Origin: Arundinibacter roseus
Lineage (GTDB): Bacteria > Bacteroidota > Bacteroidia > Cytophagales > Spirosomataceae
Assembly: GCF_004348825.1 (NCBI RefSeq)
Contig: NZ_SMJU01000002.1
Span: 248,001-312,000 of the forward strand
Direction: 5' to 3'
DNA: 64,000 nt
Shown: in pieces, positions 1-9,199 of the stretch
How positions within the stretch are numbered: position 1 is the stretch's first letter
How the letters are laid out: the number at the start of each line of letters is the position of its first letter
The notes under the pieces: generated by a model
Database searches by the model: none
What the model was told of the DNA's origin: nothing
The model's input: only the letters and a program-made list of their open reading frames with translations
Made by a program: the position numbers and the translations under genes

Positions 1-1
1 G

Positions 2-376
2 GCAGTGTTTCGTCGCTCCTTGTTTATTACAGAAGAAATTCAGCGTGTACAACGAGCTTGTGAACTTTTGCTGGAAGGTAATCTGTCGGAATTTGGGCAG
101 AAAATGTACGCCACACATGACGGCTTACAGCACGACTACGAGGTGAGCTGCGCTGAACTTGACTTTCTGGTAAACTGCACCCGCACCAATGACGATGTGC
201 TCGGGGCGCGCATGATGGGCGGGGGCTTTGGCGGCTGCACCATCAACCTGGTAAAAAGAAGTGGTGCCGCGCTTTTTGAAGAACGCATGAAACGTGCCTA
301 TCTTGAAAAATACGGAATAGCGCTGCCGTGTTACCGAGTCACGATTACGGACGGTACGTCTGAACTAACTGATTAG
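2..376 (+). CDS. galK: Galactokinase, C-terminal part (5' end outside window)
   Basis: Galactokinase phosphorylates alpha-D-galactose with ATP in the Leloir pathway. The open frame enters from the left edge, so only about the last 124 codons are present. The GHMP-kinase motif 3 is visible as GARMMGGGFGGCTINLV, a glycine-rich loop near the active site, followed by the usual C-terminal strand ending in YRVTITDGTSEL. The stop is TAG at 374-376. The next gene, 70 bp downstream on the same strand, is a galactose mutarotase, which supports a galactose-use operon. The GTG at position 5 is internal, not a start. The family call is secure from the motif and the context. Confidence 0.93.
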   Translation, partial: AVFRRSLFITEEIQRVQRACELLLEGNLSEFGQKMYATHDGLQHDYEVSCAELDFLVNCTRTNDDVLGARMMGGGFGGCTINLVKRSGAALFEERMKRAYLEKYGIALPCYRVTITDGTSELTD

Positions 377-446
377 CCGGGGCCGCTTGATTTTTTTACC
401 TGTTTTATCCAAATTTTAAATAATCCTAAACCTTAGCTGCCTGTAT

Positions 447-1640
447 ATGAACTCCCGATTTGTAGTAAACAAAAAAAACCTGAACCGCCGCACCTCGGCC
501 TTTTCAGGATTTGCCCTGGCTTTATTAAGCCTCCTATTAGTAAATTGTCAATCAAAAAACGAACAAAAACAAGCAATGGAGCCCACAATTACGAGGGAAG
601 TATACGGCACCCTGGCCGATGGCCAACAGGCAGATTTATTCACACTCACCAATGCCAATGGCATGGTTGTGAAGATTACCAATTATGGTGGAATTATTAC
701 CCAATGGATGGCGCCGGACAAAAACGGTGAAATGGCCGACGTGGTTCTTGGTCTGGATTCGTTGAACAATTATGTAGAAAATAATCCATTTTTTGGCGCT
801 TTGGTTGGCCGCTACGGTAACCGCATTGGCGGTGGTTCATTTTCGCTGGATGGACAGAAATATTCACTCGTAACCAACAACGGTCCCAATCATTTGCATG
901 GAGGTACCAAAGGTTTTGATAAAGTGCTTTGGACGGCAGAAGAGGTGCCGGGCGATACGATTGTGGGCCTGAAACTAACCTATGTCAGCAAAGATATGGA
1001 GGAGGGCTACCCGGGTGAGTTGAAAACCGAAGTCAATTATACGTTATCAAACAGCGGGGAGCTAACGATTGATTATAAAGCTACAACCGACAAACCTACA
1101 ATTGTTAACCTGACCAACCACAGCTATTTTAACTTAACGGGCATGAAACGCGACATCCTTGCCCACGAAGTTACCATCAACTCGGATAGTTTGGTAGAAG
1201 TAAACGAAACTCTGATTCCGACCGGAAAACTGATTGGCGTTTCTGCTACACCCTTTGATTTTCAGAAAGCTACGGCAATTGGTGCACGTATTGACGACAC
1301 TACGCACGTACAAATCAAACATGGCGGCGGTTACGATCATTGTTGGGTCATTGAACGGGCTGACGATGCGTTGCTTAGAATTGCAACCGTGCACGAGCCC
1401 GAAAGTGGCCGGGTGCTGGAAGTTTTTACAACGGAGCCGGGCGTACAGTTTTATACCGGAAATTTTCTGAATGGTAAAGTCTCAGGTAAAGGCGTGACTT
1501 ACACCAAACGCATGGGCTTTTGCCTCGAAACGGAGCATTATCCCGATTCTCCAAATCAGCCTAAATTTCCGTCGGTAGTGCTGCGGCCGGATGCTACCTA
1601 CCATACCACAACGGTGTATAAACTTTCGGTTCGGGAGTAG
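447..1640 (+). CDS. galM: Aldose 1-epimerase (galactose mutarotase), predicted lipoprotein
   Basis: This 397-residue protein should interconvert alpha and beta anomers of galactose or glucose and so feed the adjacent galactokinase. Catalytic residues of the GalM family are visible: the His in NHLHGG, the His in NLTNHSYFNLTG, and the Glu in CLETEHYPDSPNQP. The N-terminus has a basic stretch, a hydrophobic segment (FALALLSLLLVNC) and a Cys, which fits a lipobox, so the enzyme is probably anchored in the envelope. That is common for GalM in Bacteroidota. The N-terminus is somewhat long before the hydrophobic core, and an internal Met start cannot be excluded. It follows galK by 70 bp, so co-transcription is likely. 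Confidence 0.93.
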   Translation: MNSRFVVNKKNLNRRTSAFSGFALALLSLLLVNCQSKNEQKQAMEPTITREVYGTLADGQQADLFTLTNANGMVVKITNYGGIITQWMAPDKNGEMADVVLGLDSLNNYVENNPFFGALVGRYGNRIGGGSFSLDGQKYSLVTNNGPNHLHGGTKGFDKVLWTAEEVPGDTIVGLKLTYVSKDMEEGYPGELKTEVNYTLSNSGELTIDYKATTDKPTIVNLTNHSYFNLTGMKRDILAHEVTINSDSLVEVNETLIPTGKLIGVSATPFDFQKATAIGARIDDTTHVQIKHGGGYDHCWVIERADDALLRIATVHEPESGRVLEVFTTEPGVQFYTGNFLNGKVSGKGVTYTKRMGFCLETEHYPDSPNQPKFPSVVLRPDATYHTTTVYKLSVRE

Positions 1641-1652
1641 ATTCATAGGTTT

Positions 1653-1871
1653 TCAGCGAAGGCTGCGTATATACAATTCTTCTACTTTTTGCCTGGCCCA
1701 GGGCGTTTTTCGTAAAAATTTCAGGCTGGATTTGACACTCGGATCCAGCCTGAAACACCGAATCGGAATCATTTCCCCCATTTCTTCCCAGCCATACTCG
1801 GCTACCAAATGATTCAAAATTGCTTCCAGCGTGACGCCGTGCAGCGGATTGTTGGGTTGTTTTTCCTGCAT
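1653..1871 (-). CDS. VF530-family (DUF2132) small protein
   Basis: This 72-residue protein matches the VF530/DUF2132 family, small helical proteins annotated as possible DNA-binding proteins from a Vibrio structure. The recognisable core is [20 protein letters not shown], then [13 protein letters not shown], then [18 protein letters not shown], which covers nearly the whole family. The frame is open further upstream to 1931, but the extra 20 residues are not family-like, so I chose the Met at 1869-1871. It is convergent with galM, with only 12 bp between the stop codons. The function in the cell is not established, and the call rests on sequence pattern only. Confidence 0.82.
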   Translation of the reverse strand: MQEKQPNNPLHGVTLEAILNHLVAEYGWEEMGEMIPIRCFRLDPSVKSSLKFLRKTPWARQKVEELYIRSLR

Positions 1872-2159
1872 ATAAGTAGCTGTTAGATAAGTTGCATTGG
1901 TGAAAGCAAGTACGACGATTAGAAGTTCCAACGGCCGGTGTAAATTTCAACGGCATCTGTTCGCGTAACATTTCCAATGAGTGCCATGTAAGCATAAGTG
2001 AATGACCTTTTGGAGGTGATACTTGTCGTTCTTAAAATGATTCAGACAGAAAGTGGCTGAAATTTTAATAGTAACAAAATGATGAATTCAAACATTAATA
2101 CCCTGCTTTAAAGTTGATTAAAAAATTTCTTAGCAACTTAAAATAAAGGGAAAGGCACC

Positions 2160-2190
2160 TTGAAGCGGCAGATTGTATTTCTTATTTTTG
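2160..2190 (+). promoter_or_regulatory. Candidate Bacteroidota-type promoter
   Basis: The octamer TATTTTTG at 2183-2190 matches the TAnnTTTG -7 element known for the Bacteroidota housekeeping sigma factor. A TTG lies at 2160-2162, about 20 bp upstream, which is close to the usual -33 distance. The secreted protein gene starts at 2234, giving a leader of roughly 35-40 nt. The rest of the 362-bp gap (1872-2233) shows no coding potential I can support. Confidence 0.4.
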
Positions 2191-2233
2191 AAAAATATTT
2201 GTAAAAACACACACTATAATCTACTTGACAATC

Positions 2234-3391
2234 ATGCAAATACGTCTTTTTCTTCCTCTCTCGATCTGCATCTTTTTCATCCAAAATAGCATAGCCCAGG
2301 TTACCCCAAAGCGTTTATTGATTTATTACGGATGGCCAAGTGTGCTTAATTCAGCAGTTCATGGAGGGAATCTGCAAAGTATTTTTGCAGATTTTGCCCA
2401 GTATCAATATGTCATTCTTGGCGACGGCTTAGAAAAAAACACGCACGGCGATCATGCCAATACAGTGGCGCTACTAAATAGCCCGCTAACAACTGCCACA
2501 ACATTTTTTGGGTACATCGATGCCAGTACAACCATTCAAAACCTACCGTTATCAGAAATCGAAATTCGGGTAAATGAATGGGCAGCCATGGGGATCAACG
2601 GTATTTTTTATGATGATTTTGAATACGATTATGGGGTTAGTCGCCAGCGTATGAATACGATAATAGGCTATGCCAAAGCAAAAAATCTACCCGTATTTGT
2701 GAACGGCAATCGTCCTGAAGAAATATTTGGTGCCATAGTTCATCCTGTCTACAATCCAGCCGGGTTGCCTACGGTGCTGACAAGTACTGATTTTTATTTA
2801 AATGAAAGTTACCTGATTACGGAAGGAAACTTTCAGGATGCAGTTTTTTGGAAACAAAAGGCTGATTTATTGCGAAATTATCAGCAAAGTATTGGTTTCA
2901 AAATTATGTCTGTGACGACTAATGCGAGTTCAAATGAATTTTCTCAAACTAAATTTTTCTACAATTGGTATGGGGCTCTGCTCTATAATCACGAAGCGAC
3001 CGGGTGGGGCGACTATTGGTTTTCTTCCTCAACGGGAGTTGCGCCTTTGCGAGCTGTTCCGACGATTAGCCCGGGAAGTAGTTTTTTCAATCAGCCAACG
3101 GTAGAAGGCAGCGAAGTTGTCCGCTTTACCAACAATGGAAAAATTTGGCTAAATCCTACAGCGCATAGCTTTGGTTTTATTCAGGCAGCCACCTGCCGAA
3201 GTCTGAGTTCTGGAACTTGGCACGACGCAGGCCGGTGGAGCTGTGGGAGAATCCCACTTTCGTGTGATGATGTTCAAATTGCCTCGGGAACAACCGTTAC
3301 GCTTAGTTCCGCAGACGGGCAGGCGCGAACGCTAAGACAGGAGGGGACGCTCACGATCCAGAACCGTCAGATGATTTTATCTCCCCGCTGA
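2234..3391 (+). CDS. Secreted TIM-barrel-like protein of unknown specificity
   Basis: This protein of 385 residues begins with a clear signal peptide (about residues 1-22, ending near NSIAQ). The next 300 residues look like a glycosidase-type alpha/beta barrel. Features are LLIYYGWPSVLN at the first strand, a carboxylate-rich GINGIFYDDFEYDYG where the paired Asp residues could be catalytic, and a Tyr/Trp-rich end. The pattern is reminiscent of GH114-like or DUF4434-like families but I cannot assign one. After residue 320 it has a Cys-containing segment with SSGTWHDAGRWSCGRIP, a type of short tail domain seen in secreted Cytophagales proteins. I use the ATG at 2234; the frame is also open to a TTG at 2225. 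The gene is convergent with the oxidoreductase gene at 3404. Confidence 0.72.
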   Translation: MQIRLFLPLSICIFFIQNSIAQVTPKRLLIYYGWPSVLNSAVHGGNLQSIFADFAQYQYVILGDGLEKNTHGDHANTVALLNSPLTTATTFFGYIDASTTIQNLPLSEIEIRVNEWAAMGINGIFYDDFEYDYGVSRQRMNTIIGYAKAKNLPVFVNGNRPEEIFGAIVHPVYNPAGLPTVLTSTDFYLNESYLITEGNFQDAVFWKQKADLLRNYQQSIGFKIMSVTTNASSNEFSQTKFFYNWYGALLYNHEATGWGDYWFSSSTGVAPLRAVPTISPGSSFFNQPTVEGSEVVRFTNNGKIWLNPTAHSFGFIQAATCRSLSSGTWHDAGRWSCGRIPLSCDDVQIASGTTVTLSSADGQARTLRQEGTLTIQNRQMILSPR

Positions 3392-3403
3392 GAAAAAGTC
3401 AGT

Positions 3404-5695
3404 TTACTTTGCAGGTTTCTTTATTTGAATTACCACTGTTTTGTAGGCAGGTGTGTGGCTGCCTTTGGCAACTTTTCCGATGGGAACCAACACGTTAGCT
3501 TCGGGAAAGTAAGTGGCCACGCAGCCTTGCGGAATGTCATAGGCTACCACCACGAAGGTCCGGGCCATGCGTTCTACTCCGCCATCCATATTGACAAGAT
3601 CGACCACCGAGCCGGAACTGAGGTGCGCCTCCATCATATCCATCATGTTCATAAAAACCACGCGCCGTTCCTGATGAATGCCCCGGTAGCGGTCGTCCAG
3701 GCCATAGATGGTAGTATTGAACTGATCGTGGCTGCGGATAGTCATCATCAGGTACTCACCCGGTTGGCAGGCTGGAACGGTTGCCTCGGCCCGGTTAAAC
3801 ACAGCTTTACCTACTGATGTATTAAATTTTCCTTCCCGGGCGCCATTGGGCAGGTAAAACCCTGCTGGCCGTCGAACCTTATGATTGTACCCTTCGCATC
3901 CTGGAATCACGCGTGCAATATCGTTGCGGATGTTATCATAGTGGTGGGCGTACAACTCCCAATCTACCTTTGAGCGGGTGCCGAGGGTAGCTTTGGCCAA
4001 TTCACAAATGATAACAGGTTCGCTCAGCAGCTGCTCCGAAATGGGTTTGAGCATTCCCCGTGACGCCTGTACGACTCCCATCGAATTTTCGCAGGTTATA
4101 AATTGCTCCTCTCCGGCCACGACATCGCGGTCGCTGCGGCCGAGCGTGGGTAAAATCAGCGCTTCCTGCCCGTGTACCAAATGACTGCGGTTCAGCTTGG
4201 TCGATACCTGCACGGTCAGGGCACATTGGCGCAGGCCCTGCGCGGTGTAGAGCGTGTCGGGAGTAGCGGAAAGAAAATTTCCCCCCAAAGCAAAAAACAC
4301 CTTTGCTTTGCCCTGATGCATCGCATGAATGGCGTTTACGACGTCGTAGCCGTCTTTTTCGGGGACTTCAAAACCATAAACCGAGCGGATATTTTCGCGC
4401 CAAACCGGATTTACTTTTTCCCAGATTCCCATTGTGCGGTCGCCCTGCACGTTGCTGTGTCCGCGCACGGGGCAGGTGCCCGCACCGGGCTTGCCAATGC
4501 TGCCTTTTAGCAGAAGCAGATTGACCACTTCTTTGATCGTATCTACCGAGTTGGCGTGTTGGGTCAGGCCCATGGCCCAGCAAATGATTATTTTTTGTTT
4601 ATGTAAAATAAGGTTGGCCAATTCACGAACCTTATCCGAATGTACCCCGCTCATGGCAACCAAAGCATCAAAATCAAGCGAACGCAGATGATCCAGAAAT
4701 TCCTGACTACCGTGGGTTTTTTGTTGAATAAAATCCAGGTCAAACACACTGCCGGGAGCTTTGTCTTCTTCATCCAGTAGAAGTCGCTCTACCGCCTGAA
4801 TCAGCGCCATGTCTCCGTTGGTGCGGATTTGAATGTACAAATCCGTAAGTGAGCTATCGATGTTTAACAAACCCCGGACCGTTTGTGGATTGTTGAAACC
4901 GATGAGACCGGCTTCGGGAAGAGGATTGATGGCCACGATTTTGGCGCCATTGCGTTTGCCTTTTTGCAGGGCGGTCATCATGCGGGGATGGTTGGTGCCT
5001 GGATTTTGACCGATCACTAAAATCACCTCGGCTTCATAAAAATCATCCAGCGTCACGCTGCCTTTGCCGATACCCAATGATTCGTTGAGCGCCAGTCCGC
5101 TGGACTCGTGGCACATGTTGGAGCAGTCGGGCAAATTATTGGTACCGTACTCCCGAACAAACAGCTGATACAAAAAAGCCGCTTCGTTGCTCGTACGACC
5201 GGAGGTATAAAAAATCGCTTCATCCGGAGAATCAAGGGCTTGCAGATGCCGGCCTATTTTTTGAAAAGCATCCTGCCAGCCAATCGGACGATAGTGCGTG
5301 GCGCCCTGGGCTAAATACATGGGCTGAGAAATGCGGCCTTTTTTACCTATTTCAAAATCTGATAATTGCGAAAGATCGTAAACCGAATGTTCTGCAAAAA
5401 AGTCGGTCCCAAGCGCTTTTTGGGTGGCTTCTTCGGCCAGCGCTTTGGCACCGTTTTCACAGTACTCAGCCACGGGCGAGCGGTGTTCATCAGGATCGGG
5501 CCACGCGCAGCTTGGACAATCAAAGCCGCCTTTTTGATTCATTTTTAACAAAGCCTTATTTCCCCGGACTACGCCTGCTTCTTCAATGACCATTCGTAAG
5601 CTGATGCCCACGGCGGTTAGTCCGGCGGCTACGGCCTTGCGTCCTTCAACTTGCAGGCCGGTCAATTTTTCAGGATTTTCAGCAGATGGTGTCAT
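3404..5695 (-). CDS. FdhF/YdeP-family molybdopterin oxidoreductase
   Basis: This 763-residue protein belongs to the formate dehydrogenase H alpha/YdeP group of molybdenum bis-MGD enzymes. The N-terminus has CPSCAWPDP (Cys60, Cys63), a reduced cysteine motif compared with the four-Cys Fe-S site of true FdhF. The segment around Cys195 (NMCHESSGLALNESLG) aligns with the Mo-ligand position, so a Cys rather than selenocysteine is expected. Later parts contain typical MGD-binding motifs (GQNPGTNHPRM, NVQGDRTMGIWEK) and a C-terminal molydopterin dinucleotide-binding domain. The gene lies 15 bp downstream of fdhD, whose product sulfurates the cofactor. YdeP homologues are linked to acid resistance in E. 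coli, but the substrate here is not known. I did not see a quinone-binding or beta subunit gene nearby. Confidence 0.9.
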   Translation of the reverse strand: MTPSAENPEKLTGLQVEGRKAVAAGLTAVGISLRMVIEEAGVVRGNKALLKMNQKGGFDCPSCAWPDPDEHRSPVAEYCENGAKALAEEATQKALGTDFFAEHSVYDLSQLSDFEIGKKGRISQPMYLAQGATHYRPIGWQDAFQKIGRHLQALDSPDEAIFYTSGRTSNEAAFLYQLFVREYGTNNLPDCSNMCHESSGLALNESLGIGKGSVTLDDFYEAEVILVIGQNPGTNHPRMMTALQKGKRNGAKIVAINPLPEAGLIGFNNPQTVRGLLNIDSSLTDLYIQIRTNGDMALIQAVERLLLDEEDKAPGSVFDLDFIQQKTHGSQEFLDHLRSLDFDALVAMSGVHSDKVRELANLILHKQKIIICWAMGLTQHANSVDTIKEVVNLLLLKGSIGKPGAGTCPVRGHSNVQGDRTMGIWEKVNPVWRENIRSVYGFEVPEKDGYDVVNAIHAMHQGKAKVFFALGGNFLSATPDTLYTAQGLRQCALTVQVSTKLNRSHLVHGQEALILPTLGRSDRDVVAGEEQFITCENSMGVVQASRGMLKPISEQLLSEPVIICELAKATLGTRSKVDWELYAHHYDNIRNDIARVIPGCEGYNHKVRRPAGFYLPNGAREGKFNTSVGKAVFNRAEATVPACQPGEYLMMTIRSHDQFNTTIYGLDDRYRGIHQERRVVFMNMMDMMEAHLSSGSVVDLVNMDGGVERMARTFVVVAYDIPQGCVATYFPEANVLVPIGKVAKGSHTPAYKTVVIQIKKPAK

Positions 5696-5710
5696 GGCAA
5701 TTGCGACTCG

Positions 5711-6529
5711 TTAAAGGTAAAGAATACGTTCATTTCCTGAATATACATTGAAGCGTTCATTTCGTAAAAAACCGACAAGCGTCATGTGTTGTTCCTGCGC
5801 CAGCGTAACCGCCATTGACGAAGGCGCACCCACGGCAGCGACAAACGAAATGCCCGCCATAGCTGCTTTCTGAATCAACTCAAAACCTGCCCGTCCACTC
5901 AGCAATAATATTTTGGAAGAAAGAGGCAATAGGTTGTTTGTCAGGGCATAACCTATCAGTTTATCAACCGCGTTATGTCGGCCAATGTCCTCACGGACTA
6001 TCGCCAATCGACCGTCAGGTTCCAGCAGAGCAGCCGCGTGAAGACCGCCAGTGGTTGCAAAATCGGTTTGATTTTCGGATAAAATCTCAGGGAATCTCGT
6101 GAGAAGTTTTGCCTCAATGCTCCACGAAGGAGCATTAAAATCTGAAACAGCAACCGGCTGACGAACTGCCGCAAGCGACGATTTGCCGCAAATGCCACAA
6201 CCCGAAGCGGCATACACATGTCGTTCAAAATCGGTGGGATCAAAGGCAACGTCTTCATGCAGCAGAAAAGTCATGCAGTCGGGCGCTTCCTGCACCGTGC
6301 CGATGACCTGATCTTTATGGCTGATAATGCCCTCCGAAAACAGAAAACCCAGCCCCAACTCGTCGTCGTGGCCAGGCGTACGCATACTGACTGACAAGCT
6401 TTTGTGCAGCAACGACATTCCGTAGCGAATCCCTATTTCAAGTGGCTCCTCAACTGTCAGCAGGTCGTTCGTGCCGAAGGATTGCCCGGACTTGTAGCGG
6501 GTAATGTGTACCTGTTGCGTGGAGGACAT
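5711..6529 (-). CDS. fdhD: Formate dehydrogenase accessory sulfurtransferase FdhD
   Basis: FdhD transfers sulfur from IscS to the molybdenum cofactor of formate dehydrogenase-type enzymes. The protein has 272 residues, the normal length. It contains the sulfur-carrying CxxC in YAASGCGICGKSS (Cys111, Cys114), the conserved TPGHDDELGLGFLFSEGII segment, and the REDIGRHNAVDKLIG motif used for cofactor binding. It sits between the helicase gene (21 bp gap) and the molybdoenzyme gene (15 bp gap) on the same strand, so it probably matures that enzyme. Confidence 0.95.
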   Translation of the reverse strand: MSSTQQVHITRYKSGQSFGTNDLLTVEEPLEIGIRYGMSLLHKSLSVSMRTPGHDDELGLGFLFSEGIISHKDQVIGTVQEAPDCMTFLLHEDVAFDPTDFERHVYAASGCGICGKSSLAAVRQPVAVSDFNAPSWSIEAKLLTRFPEILSENQTDFATTGGLHAAALLEPDGRLAIVREDIGRHNAVDKLIGYALTNNLLPLSSKILLLSGRAGFELIQKAAMAGISFVAAVGAPSSMAVTLAQEQHMTLVGFLRNERFNVYSGNERILYL

Positions 6530-6550
6530 AAGGCTATCAGTCAGTTTATT

Positions 6551-7882
6551 CTATTTTTTCTTACCGCTGCGCTTAATCGGTCGGCCATACTTTTGCATTT
6601 TTTCCTGCGCAATGTTCCGGCGTATGTTTACCTTTTTGTTTTTATCAATTTTTTCATGAAAAGCCGGTCCTACATCTTCTCTCTTTGGGGCTTTAACCAG
6701 CACATTTTTCATGTGAATTTTCGGTAACTCATCTTCAGTCAGCACTTCCGAAAGAATGACACCCTCGGGCAGCGGATGTAAAGGGAGCGCCTGACCCATG
6801 AATTCCTCAATCTGTTCTACAAATGCTTTTTCCGCTTCGGTCATAAAACTAATCGCAATGCCACTTTTGTCGGCCCGCCCGGTCCGGCCAATGCGGTGGA
6901 TGTAGTTTTGGGGCTCGTCCGGAATATCAAAATTAACCACGTGCGACACGTCCGTCAGATCAATGCCCCGCGCCATTATATCCGTTGAAACGAGCAAAAG
7001 CAGCTCGCCATTTCCAAAACGTGATACGGTTGTAAACCGGTTATTTTGCGCTTTATTGGAATGAATCACGCCCACCTGATCCGGAAAACGCGCCTCCATT
7101 TCTTCGCCTACCTGATTGGCCAAATGCTTGGTACTGACAAAAACCAGCACTTTGGACATAGACAAATCTTTGGTTACCAGGAATTTCAGCAGGTTTATTT
7201 TGGAATAAAAATTAGGAACTTCATACCCCACCTGTTCAATATTTTCCAAAGGAGTGCCCATCGATGCGGCCTCAATTCGCTCTGGAGCATTAAAATAGGT
7301 ATCCATCAATGTTTCTACCTCGGCGGTCATTGTGGCGGAAAAAAGTAAATTTTGCCTTTTTTGAGGAATAGCGTCCAAAACCAACTTCAACTGCGTCCGA
7401 AATCCCAAATTGAGCATTTCGTCTACTTCGTCAATTACCAATTTTTTTATGGCCTTGGTTTTCAGTGACTTATTTAAAATAAGGTCAATCAAACGCCCCG
7501 GCGTTGCGACCACCACGTCGGCACCTTCGGCGAGTTCTGCCATTTGAACTTTGATGTTTCCGCCGCCGTACACGCCTACCGCCCGCAGGTTCATGTATTT
7601 GCCCAGCGCCTGAATGCTTTCAAGCACCTGTACCACCAACTCACGGGTTGGAACAATGATCAATTGCTGCGGAAGGCGATCTTTTGAAAAAGTCCACTGC
7701 CGAAGGCAGGGTAATAGATAAGCGAGGGTTTTTCCGGTGCCGGTTTGGGCCAGTCCGCACACGTCTTTGCCGGACATCATGACCGAAAAAACTTTTTCCT
7801 GAATAGGTGTGGGCGTTACAAACCCCATATCGTTCAGGGCGTTGCGCAGGGGATTGGTTAAATTTAGTTCGTCGAAAGTCAT
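6551..7882 (-). CDS. DEAD-box ATP-dependent RNA helicase
   Basis: This 443-residue protein has the complete DEAD-box core: Q motif (TPTPIQEKVF), Walker A (AQTGTGKT, residues 45-52), motif Ia (PTRELVVQ), motif II as DEVD (VIDEVDEML, a variant of DEAD), motif III (SATMT), and motif VI (HRIGRTGRADK). The C-terminus is short and basic (PIKRSGKKK), typical of RhlE-type helicases of Bacteroidota. It would unwind RNA duplexes in ribosome assembly or mRNA decay. It lies just upstream of fdhD on the same strand. The promoter region is shared with the divergent SDR gene (135 bp gap). Confidence 0.94.
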   Translation of the reverse strand: MTFDELNLTNPLRNALNDMGFVTPTPIQEKVFSVMMSGKDVCGLAQTGTGKTLAYLLPCLRQWTFSKDRLPQQLIIVPTRELVVQVLESIQALGKYMNLRAVGVYGGGNIKVQMAELAEGADVVVATPGRLIDLILNKSLKTKAIKKLVIDEVDEMLNLGFRTQLKLVLDAIPQKRQNLLFSATMTAEVETLMDTYFNAPERIEAASMGTPLENIEQVGYEVPNFYSKINLLKFLVTKDLSMSKVLVFVSTKHLANQVGEEMEARFPDQVGVIHSNKAQNNRFTTVSRFGNGELLLLVSTDIMARGIDLTDVSHVVNFDIPDEPQNYIHRIGRTGRADKSGIAISFMTEAEKAFVEQIEEFMGQALPLHPLPEGVILSEVLTEDELPKIHMKNVLVKAPKREDVGPAFHEKIDKNKKVNIRRNIAQEKMQKYGRPIKRSGKKK

Positions 7883-8017
7883 GAATATAATACGTATAAA
7901 GCACCGAAAAAGGTGCCCGAAAATAGAACGTCAATGGATTGCATTTGGGTCAAAGGTACGCAATCCCTGGCATACTATTTTTTGCGTTTCACTTAATCAA
8001 CCAATTGAAAAACGCTC

Positions 8018-8875
8018 ATGAACAACGACATAGAGATTAAAGGACAAACGCAGGATCAACAACCGGGACTTGAAAACAAAATGAACCCTGAACCCATCGT
8101 GATTCGGGATTCGTACGAAGGCAGTGGAAAACTGGACGGCAAAGTTGCACTCATAACGGGTGGCGACAGCGGAATTGGCCGTTCGGTGGCCGTACATTTT
8201 GCCCGCGAAGGTGCGCAGGTTGCTATCGTTTTTTTGAATGAAGATGAAGACGCCCTTGCGACCAAAGAGATGGTTGAAGCCGAGGGAACGGAATGCCTGC
8301 TGATTCAGGGAAATATTCAGGACGAACATTTTTGTCGGGAAGCTGTGGTAGAAACAGTGGAAAAATTTGGCAAGTTGAACGTATTGGTCAACAACGCGGC
8401 GGAACAGCATCCTCGCGAAAGTATTCGCGATATTAGCACTGAACAACTCACAGAGACGTTTTCGACTAATATTTTCTCCATGTTTCATTTTGTAAAAGCA
8501 GCTTTGCCGCACTTGCAGGCGGGAGACTCCATCATCAATACGACGTCCGTAACGGCCTATCGCGGTAGCGAAGAGCTGCTTGACTACTCGTCTACCAAAG
8601 GAGCGATTGTGTCTTTCACGCGGTCGCTGTCGGGAAATTTGGCCGAAAAGCAGATTCGGGTAAATGCCGTAGCACCCGGCCCGATTTGGACACCGCTGAT
8701 TCCGGCGACGTTTGACGAGGAAAAAGTAGAAAAATTTGGCAAATACACGCCGCTTGGCCGGCCGGGTCAACCCAGCGAAGTTGCACCTTCGTTTGTATTT
8801 CTGGCCTGCGAAGATTCAAGTTATTTTACCGGACAAGTACTCCATCCCAATGGTGGACAGGTGCTTAACGGCTAA
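8018..8875 (+). CDS. SDR-family oxidoreductase (YghA-like general stress type)
   Basis: This 285-residue protein is a short-chain dehydrogenase/reductase. It has the NAD(P)-binding TGGDSGIGRSVA motif near residue 50, the NNAAEQHP segment, and the catalytic Ser...Tyr-x3-Lys (TTSVTAYRG..., DYSSTK). The extended N-terminus of about 40 residues before the Rossmann fold is typical for the YghA/YdaD subgroup, often annotated as glucose 1-dehydrogenase or general stress protein 39. The Asp in GGDSG is also typical of this subgroup. The substrate cannot be given. A strong hairpin terminator follows directly. Confidence 0.92.
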   Translation: MNNDIEIKGQTQDQQPGLENKMNPEPIVIRDSYEGSGKLDGKVALITGGDSGIGRSVAVHFAREGAQVAIVFLNEDEDALATKEMVEAEGTECLLIQGNIQDEHFCREAVVETVEKFGKLNVLVNNAAEQHPRESIRDISTEQLTETFSTNIFSMFHFVKAALPHLQAGDSIINTTSVTAYRGSEELLDYSSTKGAIVSFTRSLSGNLAEKQIRVNAVAPGPIWTPLIPATFDEEKVEKFGKYTPLGRPGQPSEVAPSFVFLACEDSSYFTGQVLHPNGGQVLNG

Positions 8876-8882
8876 AAAATAG

Positions 8883-8917
8883 ACAGCTGACGGTTCAGAA
8901 GGGCCGTCAGCTGTTTT
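8883..8917 (+). terminator. Rho-independent terminator after the SDR gene
   Basis: A perfect 11-bp stem (arms 8883-8893 and 8904-8914) with a 10-nt loop is followed by a T tract. It begins 8 bp after the SDR stop codon. Confidence 0.88.
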
Positions 8918-9077
8918 GGTTTAACGGACTATTGGCTTTTCAAATCGTTAGCTTTTTATAATTTATGGAACATAGATAAGCAAGTCTAATTTCTCATTTT
9001 TTTTGACACCCGATATAGCTACCATCCCTTGCTCAGTCAAAACAAATGGCAACGCTGCTTCAAGACTTTGTCTCGAA

Positions 9078-9143
9078 GGTATCGCCTTGTGCGATACCAT
9101 AAAATCTATTTATCCGTGGGCTATGGTGAGACACAGCCCACGG
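9078..9143. repeat. Two intergenic hairpins in a 324-bp gene-free gap
   Basis: The gap 8876-9199 holds the SDR terminator and then two perfect inverted repeats. Arms 9078-9085 and 9091-9098 form an 8-bp stem. Arms 9114-9122 and 9135-9143 form a 9-bp stem. The second has GTGAGACAC in its loop side, a motif that recurs in hairpins near 29635 and 31728. They may belong to a dispersed intergenic repeat family or act as terminator for the convergent permease gene. No coding sequence is seen here. Confidence 0.55.
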
Positions 9144-9199
9144 AAGGGGCGTCAATAAGCAGTTCTAAAACTCACTACTTCTAAAAAAAACTGCCACAG

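Noticed and set aside
1594-1995. 133-residue minus-strand frame overlapping galM end
   Set aside because: The VF530-type gene in another frame explains the region and matches a known family.
7997-8770. 257-residue open frame opposite the SDR gene
   Set aside because: Shadow of a well-supported SDR gene.
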